Source: Halothiobacillaceae bacterium
Lineage (GTDB): Bacteria; Pseudomonadota; Gammaproteobacteria; Halothiobacillales; Halothiobacillaceae
DNA: 64,000 nt
Reading direction: 5' to 3'
NCBI GenBank assembly: GCA_016938615.1
Contig: JAFGUH010000023.1
Location: 1-64,000, forward strand
Part shown: piece after piece, positions 13,019 to 23,425 of the stretch
Layout: every line of letters begins with the position of its first letter
Position numbering within the stretch: position 1 is the first letter of the stretch
The notes under the pieces: generated by a model
Told to the model about the DNA's origin: nothing
The model's input: only the letters and a program-made list of their open reading frames with translations
Databases searched by the model: none
Translations under genes and position numbers: made by a program

Positions 13019-14278
13019 ATGAACTTAACCGAACTCAAGAGCAAGCCCGTTCCGGAACTCATGGAACTGGCCCAGTCGATGGGACTGGAAAACATCGCCA
13101 GGACCCGCAAGCAGGACGTGATCTTCGCCCTGCTCAAGGCACATGCCAAGACGGGCGAATCAATCCACGGCGACGGCGTCCTGGAAATCCTCTCGGACGG
13201 ATTCGGCTTTCTGCGCAGCGCCGACGGCTCCTACCTCGCCGGGCCGGCAGACATCTACGTCTCGCCCTCGCAGATCCGGCGCTTCAACCTCCAGACCGGC
13301 GACACCATCAGCGGCACGATCCGCCCGCCGAAGGACAACGAGCGCTACTTCGCGCTGTTGAAGATCGAGAAGATCAACCTCGAGAAGCCCGAGGCCTCCA
13401 AGACCAAAATCCTGTTCGGTGACCTCACCCCGCTGCATGCCGAGAAGCGCATGCGCATGGAGCGCGGTAACGGCTCGACCGAGGACCTGACCGCGCGGAT
13501 CATCGACATCGTCGCGCCGGTCGGCAAGGGCCAGCGCGGCCTGATCGTCGCGCCGCCCAAGGCCGGCAAGACGATGCTCTTGCAGAACATCGCCCAGAGC
13601 ATCACCCACAATCACCCCGAGTGCGACCTGATCGTCCTCTTGATCGACGAGCGTCCGGAGGAGGTCACCGAGATGCAGCGCACCGTGCGCGGCGAGGTGG
13701 TCGCCTCGACCTTCGACGAGCCGGCCCCGCGCCACGTGCAGGTCGCCGAGATGGTGATCGAAAAAGCCAAGCGCCTGGTCGAGCACAAGCGCGACGTGGT
13801 GATCCTGCTCGACTCGATCACCCGCCTCGCGCGTGCCTACAACACCGTGGTGCCGTCCTCGGGCAAGGTGCTGACCGGCGGCGTGGACGCCAACGCCCTG
13901 CACCGGCCGAAACGCTTCTTCGGCGCGGCGCGCAACGTCGAGGAAGGCGGCAGCCTGACTATCCTCGCCACCGCGCTGGTCGATACCGGCTCGAAGATGG
14001 ACGAGGTGATCTACGAGGAATTCAAGGGCACCGGCAACATGGAGCTCCACCTCGATCGACGCATCGCGGAAAAGCGGGTCTACCCGGCCATCAACATCAA
14101 CCGATCCGGCACCCGTCGCGAGGAACTGCTCACGGATACCGAGGAGCTGCAGAAGATGTGGATCCTCCGCAAGTTCCTCCACCCGATGGGCGAACTCGAG
14201 GCGGTGGAATTCCTGCTCGACAAGCTCCAGCAGACCAAGACCAACAACGAATTCTACGACTCGATGCGCCGCGGCTGA
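13019..14278 (+). CDS. rho: Transcription termination factor Rho
   Basis: [44 protein letters not shown]. Confidence 0.98.
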   Translation: MNLTELKSKPVPELMELAQSMGLENIARTRKQDVIFALLKAHAKTGESIHGDGVLEILSDGFGFLRSADGSYLAGPADIYVSPSQIRRFNLQTGDTISGTIRPPKDNERYFALLKIEKINLEKPEASKTKILFGDLTPLHAEKRMRMERGNGSTEDLTARIIDIVAPVGKGQRGLIVAPPKAGKTMLLQNIAQSITHNHPECDLIVLLIDERPEEVTEMQRTVRGEVVASTFDEPAPRHVQVAEMVIEKAKRLVEHKRDVVILLDSITRLARAYNTVVPSSGKVLTGGVDANALHRPKRFFGAARNVEEGGSLTILATALVDTGSKMDEVIYEEFKGTGNMELHLDRRIAEKRVYPAININRSGTRREELLTDTEELQKMWILRKFLHPMGELEAVEFLLDKLQQTKTNNEFYDSMRRG

Positions 14279-14296
14279 CGCAGGCCAGCCCCGCTG

Positions 14297-14333
14297 AAAG
14301 AAAAACCCCGGCCTTGCGCCGGGGTTTTTCTTT
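14297..14333. terminator. Rho-independent terminator between convergent rho and crp/fnr-type gene
   Basis: AAAGAAAAACCCCGGCCTTGCGCCGGGGTTTTTCTTT. Confidence 0.92.
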
Positions 14334-14345
14334 GCACGCACCGGC

Positions 14346-14966
14346 TCAGTCGGCCAGCCACTCGATCCACCCGCCATCCTCATGGATCGCACCCGTCTCA
14401 CGCAGACGGCGCAGGGCGCGGTAGAGCGCCTCGTGGGTCAGGCCAAGCTCGGCCGCCCACTCCTTGCGGGTCGACCCGACCACTAAGCCGCGCCCATCCC
14501 CTTCCGTGAGAATGGCGTGCCGGATGCGCTCGGCCGCTGTCGGGCAGGCCAGTCGCTCGTTCCGCGATCGTGCTCGCCGCAGTTCCCCCGACAGGTGGAC
14601 GATCCACGCCTGGTTGAATTCCCGGGACTCGGTAAGCGCGGCCTCGAAGTCGCACCGGGGAAACACCAGCACCTTGCCACTCGCCCCCGCGATCAGGTCG
14701 CAGTGGTAGCAGGGCGCATCGAGACTCGCCTCGGCGACGAACCCCTCCTGCACGCGCTGCATTACCGTCTCCCGTCCGCTCGACGAGCGGCGCAGCAGGC
14801 GTACCTCTCCCGCCAGCACGAAGTACATCCCGGTCGGGGTCTCGCCTTGAAGGGCGAGACGCTCACCCGCAGTGACGCTACGCTCGACCACCCGCTCACG
14901 CAGGGTCGCCGGCAGGCCATCGAGAATTGGATAATCACGGCTCAATCGCGACCAGTCGATCATCAT
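14346..14966 (-). CDS. Crp/Fnr-family transcriptional regulator
   Basis: Cyclic-nucleotide-binding-like fold then C-terminal winged HTH TRKEWAAELGLTHEALYRALRRLRETGAI. Confidence 0.88.
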   Translation of the reverse strand: MMIDWSRLSRDYPILDGLPATLRERVVERSVTAGERLALQGETPTGMYFVLAGEVRLLRRSSSGRETVMQRVQEGFVAEASLDAPCYHCDLIAGASGKVLVFPRCDFEAALTESREFNQAWIVHLSGELRRARSRNERLACPTAAERIRHAILTEGDGRGLVVGSTRKEWAAELGLTHEALYRALRRLRETGAIHEDGGWIEWLAD

Positions 14967-14993
14967 CCCTTCGCTTTCCCTTTGCACCACCGA

Positions 14994-15007
14994 GTGATCC
15001 AGATCAT
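14994..15007. promoter_or_regulatory. FNR/CRP-family binding site GTGATCCAGATCAT
   Basis: Matches TTGAT-N4-ATCAA with perfect TGAT/ATCA half-sites; divergent intergenic region. Confidence 0.7.
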
Positions 15008-15065
15008 ATGAAATTCGCCTCCCGAGGCCTAGTATTGTGGTCCTCGAAGCACACGGAGACCCCCG

Positions 15066-15545
15066 ATGCAACTCTCTCGATTCCTGACGACCCTGACAAT
15101 CCTCAGCGGCATCACCCTGTCAGCACCGCTCAGCGCGGCACCCCCCAACGGTCATGCCGCCGAGAATGACGCTCGGCAGGCCGTGTCGCTGCCGGCACCC
15201 ATGCGCGCCCACATGTTGGCAAACATGCGCGACCACCTCGAGGCCATGGGCGAGATCCAGGCCGCGCTGGCCGACGAGGACTTCGCCACCGCGGCCGAAA
15301 TCGCCGAGGCCCGGCTGGGGATGAGCTCGATGGACGACCACGGCGCCTCGCGCATCGCGCGCTTCATGCCGGAAGGAATGCGCGAGATCGGTGTGCGCAT
15401 GCACCGCGCCGCCAGCGAGTTCGCGCGGATCAGTCGGGACGCGGAGATCACCGGCGACCTGCGCCCACCGCTGGAGGCGCTCGCCGGCGTGAACCGGCAG
15501 TGCGTCGCCTGCCACGCCGGCTACCGGGCGGTGGGCGCGGACTGA
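15066..15545 (+). CDS. Exported cytochrome c'/c556-like protein
   Basis: Signal peptide, helical body, C-terminal CVACH haem motif. Confidence 0.8.
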   Translation: MQLSRFLTTLTILSGITLSAPLSAAPPNGHAAENDARQAVSLPAPMRAHMLANMRDHLEAMGEIQAALADEDFATAAEIAEARLGMSSMDDHGASRIARFMPEGMREIGVRMHRAASEFARISRDAEITGDLRPPLEALAGVNRQCVACHAGYRAVGAD

Positions 15546-15591
15546 CCGTTAGTAACCCCAAGGACATCTCGACGACAGAAGGACTCGACAC

Positions 15592-16045
15592 ATGCCCGGA
15601 TCACACACCCCACGGGCTACCCGCCAACTGCTTCTGGCCGGCGTGCTCGCGCTCGCGCCCCTCCTGCCGTCCGGCGCGATGGCCAACGGACCCGCCGACT
15701 CGCGCGTCAATCTCGGGTTTACACTCGAAGAGAAGGCGACTTTTCTCGCGGACATGCACGTGATGCTCGGCAGCGTGCAGCAGATCATGCGAGGCATCAG
15801 CGAGGAGGATCGCGAGGCGATCATTGAAGCGGCGAGGCGCTCGGGCAACCGCATGCGCGCGAGACGCCCGCCTCCATCCGGGAAAAGACCCCGCCCGAGT
15901 TCAAGGCCATCGGCGGTCCGATGCATCTGGCCTTCGAGGAAATCGTCATTCGCGCGGAGACCGACCCGCTCGAGGACATCACGGCATGACCGCCGATGCC
16001 ATGAACCAGTGCATGGCCTGCCACGCGCAGTTCCGGGTGGACTAG
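15592..16045 (+). pseudogene. Frameshifted paralogous cytochrome c'/c556-like protein
   Basis: Coding similarity continues through three frames: signal peptide/N-term (frame of 15592), HARETPASIREKTPPEFKAIGGPMHLAFEEIVIRAETDPLEDITA (frame of 15852), MTADAMNQCMACHAQFRVD* (frame of 15824). Confidence 0.75.
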
Positions 16046-16059
16046 CGCCCAGTTAGCGC

Positions 16060-16596
16060 CTAGTTGCCTCTCAAGGCCCTGAGGTCATCGAGCACGTCCT
16101 TCACGTGCTCGTCGGGGTCCACCTTGCGATAGATCCGCGCAATGTTGCCCTCGGGATCGATGATGAAGGTCTGGCGCTTGGCGAATGTCACCACCAGGAA
16201 GTCGCTCAACGCCCCGTAGCGCTCGACGACCTCGCCCTCCGGATCGGCGAGCAGCGGGAAGGGCAGCTCGTGCTCGTCGGCGAAATCCGCATGGCTCTCC
16301 ACCGTATCCATGCTCACCCCCAATACCGCCGCATCCTGCGCGATCAGCCGGTTGATGTTGTCGCGGAAACTGCACGCCTCGGTCGTGCAACCCGGCGTGT
16401 CGTCCTTGGGGTAGAAGTACAGCACCAGCCACTGGCCGCGGTAGTCCGACAGCGAATGCGGCTCACTCCGTTGGTCGGGCAGGGTAAAGGCGGGGGCGGG
16501 ATCGCCAACGGCCAGCGATGGGCTGGCCGTCATCCCGGACCCGGCGAACAGGGCGGCGGTCAGGCTTATCAGCGACGTGAAGAGGCGTCGTGTCAT
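16060..16596 (-). CDS. Peroxiredoxin (BCP/PrxQ-like)
   Basis: FYPKDDTPGCTTEACSFRD motif with leader sequence. Confidence 0.9.
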   Translation of the reverse strand: MTRRLFTSLISLTAALFAGSGMTASPSLAVGDPAPAFTLPDQRSEPHSLSDYRGQWLVLYFYPKDDTPGCTTEACSFRDNINRLIAQDAAVLGVSMDTVESHADFADEHELPFPLLADPEGEVVERYGALSDFLVVTFAKRQTFIIDPEGNIARIYRKVDPDEHVKDVLDDLRALRGN

Positions 16597-17028
16597 GACG
16601 GGCGTACTCCGATGATGAATGGATAGCTACGGGAAAGGTCGCCCGACTCGATGGGATCCGTGTACCGCTTCCAGAGGGCCGGGCTGAGTTCGACATCACG
16701 GCCGCCGACATGATTCTGCGGAAAGACAGGGGTTGTTCAAGCTGGCCGGACCGGTTGCCTGCCCTCGATTTCGTCCCTGAGACAAAGCGAACGTGTTTTT
16801 TGCATGGACTGCACAGTGTCTCTCTGCCAAGGCGCGGCTCGGTCGCATATATTGCACGCAGAGTGTCGTATAGCAGGTTTCACCACCCTTCGCCCCAAAT
16901 GACTTCCAGATGATCTCCAGGCGACTGCCCGCCGTCGTTCAGAAAGAGGCATCGCCGCATCAAAACCAACGCCGGCAACCGGGAGCCGAGACCGCCCAGC
17001 CATCGGCGGCACAGCCATTTGCCCGAAT

Positions 17029-17046
17029 AGTTAGCCTAGGCTAACT
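17029..17046. promoter_or_regulatory. 18-bp perfect palindrome AGTTAGCCTAGGCTAACT, candidate DtxR/MntR-family operator
   Basis: Self-complementary; 36 bp upstream of mntH ATG. Confidence 0.75.
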
Positions 17047-17081
17047 TTAATTCCCTAACCAATTAATGCTTATGCCTACAC

Positions 17082-18317
17082 ATGACCTCACTCACCGCTT
17101 CGTCCTCCACACCGCCACGCACCGGGCTACGTCGCGCCTTGTTCATGGGGCCGGCGTTCATCGCGGCGATCGGCTACATCGATCCAGGCAACTACGCCAC
17201 GAATATCCAGGCCGGTGCCGACTTCGGCTACCTACTGCTCTGGGTGGTGATCTGGGCGAACCTGATGGCCGCGACCATCCAGCTGCTGTCGGCCAAGCTG
17301 GGTTTGGCGACCGGCGAAAGCCTGGCCTCGATGCTGGGCAGGCGCCTGCCGCACTGGGCGGTCTACCCCTACTGGATACAGGCCGAGATCATCGCCATGG
17401 CGACCGACTTGGCCGAGTTCGTCGGCGCGGCATTAGGCTTCAAGCTGCTGTTCGGCATGACGCTAATGCAGGGAGCGATGGCTACTGCGGTGATCAGCTG
17501 GGCAGTGTTGATGATGGAGGCGCGACACATGAAGCCGTTGCAGGCGATCATCGGCTCCATGCTGCTCGCGGTGGCCTCGATCTATGTGCTGGAGCTTTTC
17601 TTCAGCCACCCGGCACCCGTGTCGCTGTTCGAAGGCGCCCTGCTGCCGGGCTTCGAGGGACGCGACAGCATCTATCTGGCCGCTGGCATCCTGGGTGCGA
17701 CGGTGATGCCGCACGTGATCTACCTGCACTCGGCACTCAGCCGCGCCGACGTGCAGGCCTACGGTCGCTCGAACCGCAAGCACATCTTCCGAAGCAGCCG
17801 TTGGGACGTGGCGATCGCGATGAGCATTGCGGGCTTCGTGAACGTCGCGATGCTGGCGATGGCCGCGGCAGTATTCCATGGCTCGGACGTGACGGGGGTC
17901 GGCGACATCGAGATCGCGCACAAGACCCTCGAACCGCTGCTGGGCCCGTTCGCCAGCCAGGTGTTCGGTGCGAGCCTGCTGGTCGCCGGGCTGGCCTCGA
18001 CCATCGTCGGCACGCTCGCCGGTCAGGAAATCATGAGCGGCTTCGTCAATTTCCGCATCCCGCTAAGCATCCGCCGGGCGATCACCATGGCCCCGTCGTT
18101 CGTCGTCATCGGGCTGGGGCTGAACATCACCCACGTGCTGGTGATGAGCCAGGTGGTGCTGTCGTTCGGCATCGCCTTGACGCTGATCCCGCTGCTGCTC
18201 TTCACCAGCGACAGGAAGCTGATGCGCGGCTACGCCAACCCGACCTGGGTGAAGGCACTGGGATGGTCGATCGTGGGCGTGGTGGTAATACTGAACGGCT
18301 ACCTGCTGCTGAGCTGA
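17082..18317 (+). CDS. mntH: Nramp-family divalent metal (Mn2+/Fe2+) transporter
   Basis: GPAFIAAIGYIDPGNYATNIQAGA (DPGN motif), 11-TM-like. Confidence 0.94.
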   Translation: MTSLTASSSTPPRTGLRRALFMGPAFIAAIGYIDPGNYATNIQAGADFGYLLLWVVIWANLMAATIQLLSAKLGLATGESLASMLGRRLPHWAVYPYWIQAEIIAMATDLAEFVGAALGFKLLFGMTLMQGAMATAVISWAVLMMEARHMKPLQAIIGSMLLAVASIYVLELFFSHPAPVSLFEGALLPGFEGRDSIYLAAGILGATVMPHVIYLHSALSRADVQAYGRSNRKHIFRSSRWDVAIAMSIAGFVNVAMLAMAAAVFHGSDVTGVGDIEIAHKTLEPLLGPFASQVFGASLLVAGLASTIVGTLAGQEIMSGFVNFRIPLSIRRAITMAPSFVVIGLGLNITHVLVMSQVVLSFGIALTLIPLLLFTSDRKLMRGYANPTWVKALGWSIVGVVVILNGYLLLS

Positions 18318-18347
18318 TCCACGATCGTCTCGCCGGCGACCGGTCGA

Positions 18348-19619
18348 TCAGCGGCCGATCGCCCGCCAACCGATATCGCGGCGGCAGAAGCCGCCCTCGA
18401 AGTGCACCCGGTCCACACCCGCGTACGCGGCCCGCTGAGCCGCCTCGACAGTCTCGCCCAGCGCGGTGATGCAGAGCACCCGCCCGCCGTTGGTGACGAT
18501 CTGGCCGTCGGCCTCGGCGGTACCGGCGTGGAAGGCCTTCACGCCCTCGGGCAGGGCGTCGAGCCCCGTAATGACGTCGCCCTTCGACGAGCTTTCCGGG
18601 TACCCGGCGGAGGCCAGCACGACGCCCACGGCCGCTTTATCGGTCCAATCGGCGCCCACCTGGTCGAGCGTGCCGTCGACGCCCGCCTCGATCAGATCAA
18701 CCAGATCACTGTCCAGGCGCATGAGCACCGGCTGGGTCTCCGGGTCGCCGAAGCGGCAGTTGAATTCGAGCACCTGCGGCTCGCCCTCCGCGCCGATCAT
18801 CAGCCCGGCGTAGAGAAAGCCGGTGTAGGGCAGGCCGTCGAGGGCCATGCCCTTCACGGTCGGCTCGATCACCTGCTCCATCACCTTGGCGATCATGGCA
18901 TCACCGAGCACCGGGGCGGGCGAGTAGGCCCCCATGCCGCCGGTGTTGGGGCCCTTGTCACCGGCATCGCGCGCCTTGTGGTCCTGGCTGGAGGCCATCG
19001 GCAGGACGTGATCGCCGTCGACCATGACGATGAAGCTCGCCTCCTCGCCCGCAAGGAAGGATTCGACCACCACGCGCGCACCGGCCGCGCCGAACTGACC
19101 AGCGAAGATGTCACGGATGGCCGCCTCGGCCTCCTCGATGCTCTGGGCGACGATCACGCCCTTGCCGGCCGCCAGGCCGTCAGCCTTTACCACCACCGGC
19201 GCGCCATGCTCGTGGACGAAGTCGATCGCCGGGGCGGCGGTGTCGAATACCCGGTAGGTGGCGGTGGGGATGCCGTGGCGCTCCATGAAGTCCTTGGCGA
19301 AGGCCTTGGAACCCTCCAGCTGGGCGGCCTTCCGGGTCGGGCCGAAGATCGCCAGGCCGGCGTCACGGAAGGTGTCGACCACGCCTTCGACCAGCGGCGC
19401 CTCGGGGCCGACCACGGTCAAATCGACCGCGTGATCGGCCGCGAACGCAACCAGTTCGGCGACGTTAGTTGCAGAAATGGGCACGTTGCGACACTTGGCC
19501 TCCTCGGCCGTGCCGGGATTGCCGGGCGCGACAAAGACCGTCTCGACTCGCGCCGACTGGGCGATCTTCCATGCCAGGGCGTGCTCGCGGCCACCACCAC
19601 CGATTACCAGGACCTTCAT
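18348..19619 (-). CDS. purD: Phosphoribosylamine-glycine ligase
   Basis: [22 protein letters not shown]. Confidence 0.97.
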   Translation of the reverse strand: MKVLVIGGGGREHALAWKIAQSARVETVFVAPGNPGTAEEAKCRNVPISATNVAELVAFAADHAVDLTVVGPEAPLVEGVVDTFRDAGLAIFGPTRKAAQLEGSKAFAKDFMERHGIPTATYRVFDTAAPAIDFVHEHGAPVVVKADGLAAGKGVIVAQSIEEAEAAIRDIFAGQFGAAGARVVVESFLAGEEASFIVMVDGDHVLPMASSQDHKARDAGDKGPNTGGMGAYSPAPVLGDAMIAKVMEQVIEPTVKGMALDGLPYTGFLYAGLMIGAEGEPQVLEFNCRFGDPETQPVLMRLDSDLVDLIEAGVDGTLDQVGADWTDKAAVGVVLASAGYPESSSKGDVITGLDALPEGVKAFHAGTAEADGQIVTNGGRVLCITALGETVEAAQRAAYAGVDRVHFEGGFCRRDIGWRAIGR

Positions 19620-19771
19620 GCCGTCACCTCGATTCGACTCTGCTCGGTTCGCCCGACGAGTCTGGCGGGCGAATGAAACGTGGCCGGCATTCTACAACAG
19701 CCCCCGCGCCCCTTGTCCGCTGGTCCGCTGGTCGGCTACGGCGGCCGCGCCGGCTGGCCTACAATGCGGGA

Positions 19772-20233
19772 ATGCCATCGATCATGCTGTTCGAACCCGA
19801 AATCCCGCCGAACACGGGCAATCTGATCCGCCTGTGCGCCAACACCGGGGCGGCGCTGCACCTGGTCGAGCCACTCGGGTTTTCGCTCTCGGACAAGGCG
19901 CTGCGCCGCGCGGGACTGGATTACCACCAGCTCGCCCATGTCCACCGCCATGCCGATCTGGAACAGGCGCGGGCCAACGTGTCCGGTCGACTGCTGGCCT
20001 TTTCCACCCGCGGCAGCACACGCTACGACCGGGTCGCCTACCGCCCTGACGACGTCCTGCTGTTCGGCCCCGAAACCCGTGGCCTGCCCGATGCCGTACT
20101 CGAGGCGCTTCCCGAGTCGCAGCGCCTTTGCCTGCCGATGGTGCCGGGCTCGCGCAGCCTGAACCTGGCAAACGCGGCAGCGGTGGCATTCTTTGAGGCT
20201 TGGCGGCAACTGGATTTCGAGGGGGCATCGTGA
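19772..20233 (+). CDS. trmL: tRNA (cytidine/uridine-2'-O-)-methyltransferase TrmL
   Basis: IMLFEPEIPPNTGNLIRLCANTG...SLNLANAAAV SPOUT motifs. Confidence 0.95.
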   Translation: MPSIMLFEPEIPPNTGNLIRLCANTGAALHLVEPLGFSLSDKALRRAGLDYHQLAHVHRHADLEQARANVSGRLLAFSTRGSTRYDRVAYRPDDVLLFGPETRGLPDAVLEALPESQRLCLPMVPGSRSLNLANAAAVAFFEAWRQLDFEGAS

Positions 20234-20931
20234 GCGATCAATGGCAGATGGGCGCCATCGGGCACGTCGAGAGCCCTTACCGTGAAGGCTTCGGCATCCC
20301 GCGCCAATCGGGCATCGTGCCGGCGGCCAGGGGCGTTTTGGTGCCGACCACCGAGTGGGCGGACCCCGCTGCCTGGCAGGGCATCGAGGCATTCTCGCAC
20401 CTGTGGCTGGTATGGGCTTTCCACGCCAAGCGACGCATGCAGGCGGGCGACAGCAGCACGGTTCGGCCACCTCGGCTGGGCGGCAACGCCCGGGTGGGCG
20501 TGTTCGCCAGCCGGGCGCCCATCCGCCCGAACCCGATCGGATTGTCGGTGGTCCGACTGCTCGAGGTGCAACGCGACACGGCCGGCGTGCGGCTTCACCT
20601 GGGCGGGATCGACCTGCTCGACGGCACACCGATCCTGGACGTCAAACCGCACGTCCCCTACGCCGACTGCCCGCCCGACAGCCAGGCTGGCTGGGCGAAC
20701 CGAGCGCCGGAGCGGCTGGCCGTGGTCTGGGGTGCGGCGGAAGTTTGGCTGGAACGATTGGCTCCCGAGCGGCTGGCGCTGATCGAGCAGACCCTGGCGC
20801 AGGACCCGCGCCCGGCGTTCCACGACGACCCGGAGCGGGTCTACGGGGTGCGCATCGAGGAGATCGACGTGCGGTTCGTGGTGCGCGAGAAGCGCGCGGA
20901 GATCCGGGAAATCGTGACTGTCCACGACTGA
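20230..20931 (+). CDS. trmO: tRNA N6-threonylcarbamoyladenosine methyltransferase TrmO/TsaA (GTG start, overlaps trmL stop)
   Basis: IGHVESPYREGFGIPRQSGI...FASRAPIRPNPIGLSVVRLL. Confidence 0.92.
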   Translation: MSDQWQMGAIGHVESPYREGFGIPRQSGIVPAARGVLVPTTEWADPAAWQGIEAFSHLWLVWAFHAKRRMQAGDSSTVRPPRLGGNARVGVFASRAPIRPNPIGLSVVRLLEVQRDTAGVRLHLGGIDLLDGTPILDVKPHVPYADCPPDSQAGWANRAPERLAVVWGAAEVWLERLAPERLALIEQTLAQDPRPAFHDDPERVYGVRIEEIDVRFVVREKRAEIREIVTVHD

Positions 20932-20997
20932 TGCCGAACCGACGGCAGGGCGGCGCACGAGGGGAGGAAGCCGCACCGGCGGCGAGACGGACGAGAC

Positions 20998-22005
20998 TCA
21001 GTCCTCGGGGCGCGGGTCGCGCGCGAGCAACTCAGCGACGGCCTTCCGGGCCGGCAGGCCCTCGTAGAGCACGCGGTAGACCGCTTCGGTAATCGGCATT
21101 TCCTGGCCGTGGGCGATGGCCAGCCGGTGGCCTTCGCGCGCGGCGCTGATGCCCTCGACGGCCTGCCCGATCGCCGCCACCGCCGCCTCGGGCGACTCGC
21201 CGCGGGCCAGGCGCAGGCCGAACTGGCGGTTGCGCGAGTGATCGTCAGTGCAGGTCAGCACCAGGTCGCCCAGGCCCGCCAGACCGGTAAAGGTCTCCGT
21301 GCGGGCCCCCGCCGCCTCGCCCAGACGCGTGATCTCCGCCAACCCGCGCGTGATCAGAGCCGCCCGCGTGTTGGCACCGAAACCGAAGCCGTCGGAGACG
21401 CCCGCGGCGATCGCCAGCACGTTCTTCAAGCCGCCGGCCAGCTCGATGCCGACCACGTCGCTGCTGGGGTAGCAGCGCACATGGTCGTTGCGCAGGCATT
21501 GGGCGACGGTCTCGGCCACGGCCCGGTCGCGGCTGCCGACGGCCAGCGCCGCCGGGCGACCGTGGGCCACCTCGATGGCGAAGGTCGGACCGGAGACGAC
21601 CGCGAAGGCAACGTCACCGAGCGCATCGGCCACCAGCTGGTCGATACGCCGCCCGGTGCCTGGCTCGAATCCCTTCGAGGCCGTGACGTAGATCGCTGAT
21701 TTTGGCAGCAGTTCGCGGTGCTCGGCGAGAAAATCGCCCAGGACTTTGGTCGGCAGCACCAACCAGACCTGGTCGGCTCCCTCGACCGCCGTACCGAGGT
21801 CACAACCCGCGCGCAGCCGCTCGGGTAGGCTCACCCCGGGTAGGTAGCGGGGATTCTGGTGCTGACGGTCGATGGCAGCCGCCTGCTCGCAGTCGCGGGC
21901 CCAAAGGTGCACCGAGGCGCCGTTGAATGCCAGCAGCCCTGCCAACGCCGTGCCCCAGGAGCCGGCACCGAGCACCGCGATCCGCGTGGGTTCCTCCCCG
22001 CTCAT
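20998..22005 (-). CDS. gpsA: Glycerol-3-phosphate dehydrogenase [NAD(P)+]
   Basis: RIAVLGAGSWGTALAGLLA; synteny with secB. Confidence 0.96.
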   Translation of the reverse strand: MSGEEPTRIAVLGAGSWGTALAGLLAFNGASVHLWARDCEQAAAIDRQHQNPRYLPGVSLPERLRAGCDLGTAVEGADQVWLVLPTKVLGDFLAEHRELLPKSAIYVTASKGFEPGTGRRIDQLVADALGDVAFAVVSGPTFAIEVAHGRPAALAVGSRDRAVAETVAQCLRNDHVRCYPSSDVVGIELAGGLKNVLAIAAGVSDGFGFGANTRAALITRGLAEITRLGEAAGARTETFTGLAGLGDLVLTCTDDHSRNRQFGLRLARGESPEAAVAAIGQAVEGISAAREGHRLAIAHGQEMPITEAVYRVLYEGLPARKAVAELLARDPRPED

Positions 22006-22015
22006 GCCGGAACGA

Positions 22016-22543
22016 TCAGTTGGGGCGCGCGTCGCCGGCACCTTCGGCCTGCGCCGCGCGCTGCTGCTCGTGCTGGGCGTACAGGGCCTCGAAGTTTATC
22101 GGCTGGAGCACCATCTGCGGGAAACCGCCCTTCATCACCAGGTCCCCGACCGTCTCGCGGATGTAGGGGAAAATCAACGTCGGGCAGTAGGCGCCCAGTA
22201 GCTGGCGACGCGTGGCGTCGTCGAAGCCCTTGATGGTGAAAACGCCAGCGTACTGGACCTCGACGAGATAGATGGTCTTCTCGTCGTGAGTGGCGGTGAC
22301 GGTAATCGTCAGCTCGGTCTCGAAGGTGTGGTCGCTCAGTCGCGTGGCGTTGTTGCCCACCTGGACGTTGATCTCCGGTTTCCAGTCGTCACGCGTGAAG
22401 ATATCCGGCGCCTGCGGCGACTCGAAGGACAGGTCCTTGAGGTAGACCTTCTGCACGAAGAACTGCTGCTGGTTTTCCTCGCCTGCCTGCTCAGCTTGGC
22501 CTGCCTGGCCATTACCGGCGGCGTTGTTCTCACCTTCTGCCAT
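22016..22543 (-). CDS. secB: Protein-export chaperone SecB
   Basis: FFVQKVYLKDLSFESPQAP. Confidence 0.96.
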   Translation of the reverse strand: MAEGENNAAGNGQAGQAEQAGEENQQQFFVQKVYLKDLSFESPQAPDIFTRDDWKPEINVQVGNNATRLSDHTFETELTITVTATHDEKTIYLVEVQYAGVFTIKGFDDATRRQLLGAYCPTLIFPYIRETVGDLVMKGGFPQMVLQPINFEALYAQHEQQRAAQAEGAGDARPN

Positions 22544-22577
22544 GTCGGTGCTTCCTGATCGTTTTGATGGATGGTGT

Positions 22578-23015
22578 TCAGCGTATCCCGTGTCCGGCCA
22601 GCCACTGCGTGAGTTGCGCGGCCGGCAGGGCGCCGGAAAGACGGTCGACTTCGCGACCGCCGGAAAACAGGATCATCGTCGGGATGCTGCGGATGCCGAA
22701 GCGCGCCGAGACGTTGGCCGCACGCTCGGTCTCGACCTTGGCGACCACCAACCGACTGCGAAAATCGCGCGCCAGCTGATCGAAGGTGGGCGCCATCATC
22801 TTGCAGGGACCGCACCACTCGGCCCAGAAGTCGACCAGCACGGGCAGGTCGCTGCGGCCGATGTGCCGTTCGAAGCGGGATTCGTCGAGGGTCACCGGCA
22901 CGCCGGGAAACAGCGCCTTGCCGCAGCGCCCGCAGTTGCCGCCACCCAACCGCTCGGCGGGCAGCCGGTTGACCGCCCCGCAGGCGGGGCAGACCAGGTG
23001 TTTCGAATCACTCAT
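22578..23015 (-). CDS. trxC: Thioredoxin 2-like with N-terminal zinc-finger
   Basis: VCPACGAVN...NCGRCGKALF then [12 protein letters not shown]. Confidence 0.93.
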   Translation of the reverse strand: MSDSKHLVCPACGAVNRLPAERLGGGNCGRCGKALFPGVPVTLDESRFERHIGRSDLPVLVDFWAEWCGPCKMMAPTFDQLARDFRSRLVVAKVETERAANVSARFGIRSIPTMILFSGGREVDRLSGALPAAQLTQWLAGHGIR

Positions 23016-23079
23016 CGCGGGAAGTCCTGTCGTCGATCCCGGCGGCCATGATAGCGCGCCGAGCGACCCAAGGAAGGTT

Positions 23080-23418
23080 TCAGGCGCCGTCGACCGGCGG
23101 CTCGCCGGCCGCCCGGCGCGACTCGAGCTCCACCAGCGGCATCAGCTTGCCGGCGCGATCCAGTGCCGCCAGCTCGTCGTAGCCACCGACGTGGGTCTCG
23201 CCGATGAAGATCTGCGGCACGGTGACCCGCTTGGCCCGCTGGATCATCTCGTCCTTCTTCGCCGGCGAGAGCTGGACGTTGATCGACTCGAACGCCAGGT
23301 CGCGCTTTTTCAACAGCCGCTTGGCGAAATGGCAGAAGGGACAAAGCGGGCTCTGGTAGACCACGATGGGCGGCTGGTCGAGCGCCTGATCGCGCGCCTG
23401 GGGGTTCTCGTCGGTCAC
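23080..23418 (-). CDS. grxC: Glutaredoxin 3-like (putative GTG start)
   Basis: VYQSPLCPFCHFAKRLL; yibN-grxC-secB-gpsA synteny. Confidence 0.88.
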   Translation of the reverse strand: MTDENPQARDQALDQPPIVVYQSPLCPFCHFAKRLLKKRDLAFESINVQLSPAKKDEMIQRAKRVTVPQIFIGETHVGGYDELAALDRAGKLMPLVELESRRAAGEPPVDGA

Positions 23419-23425
23419 GAGGGTC

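Noticed and set aside
18402-19676. Long plus-strand ORF (424 aa) antisense to purD
   Set aside because: Composition is typical of high-GC antisense ORFs (R/G/H/D-rich, no domain) and it fully overlaps a clear purD
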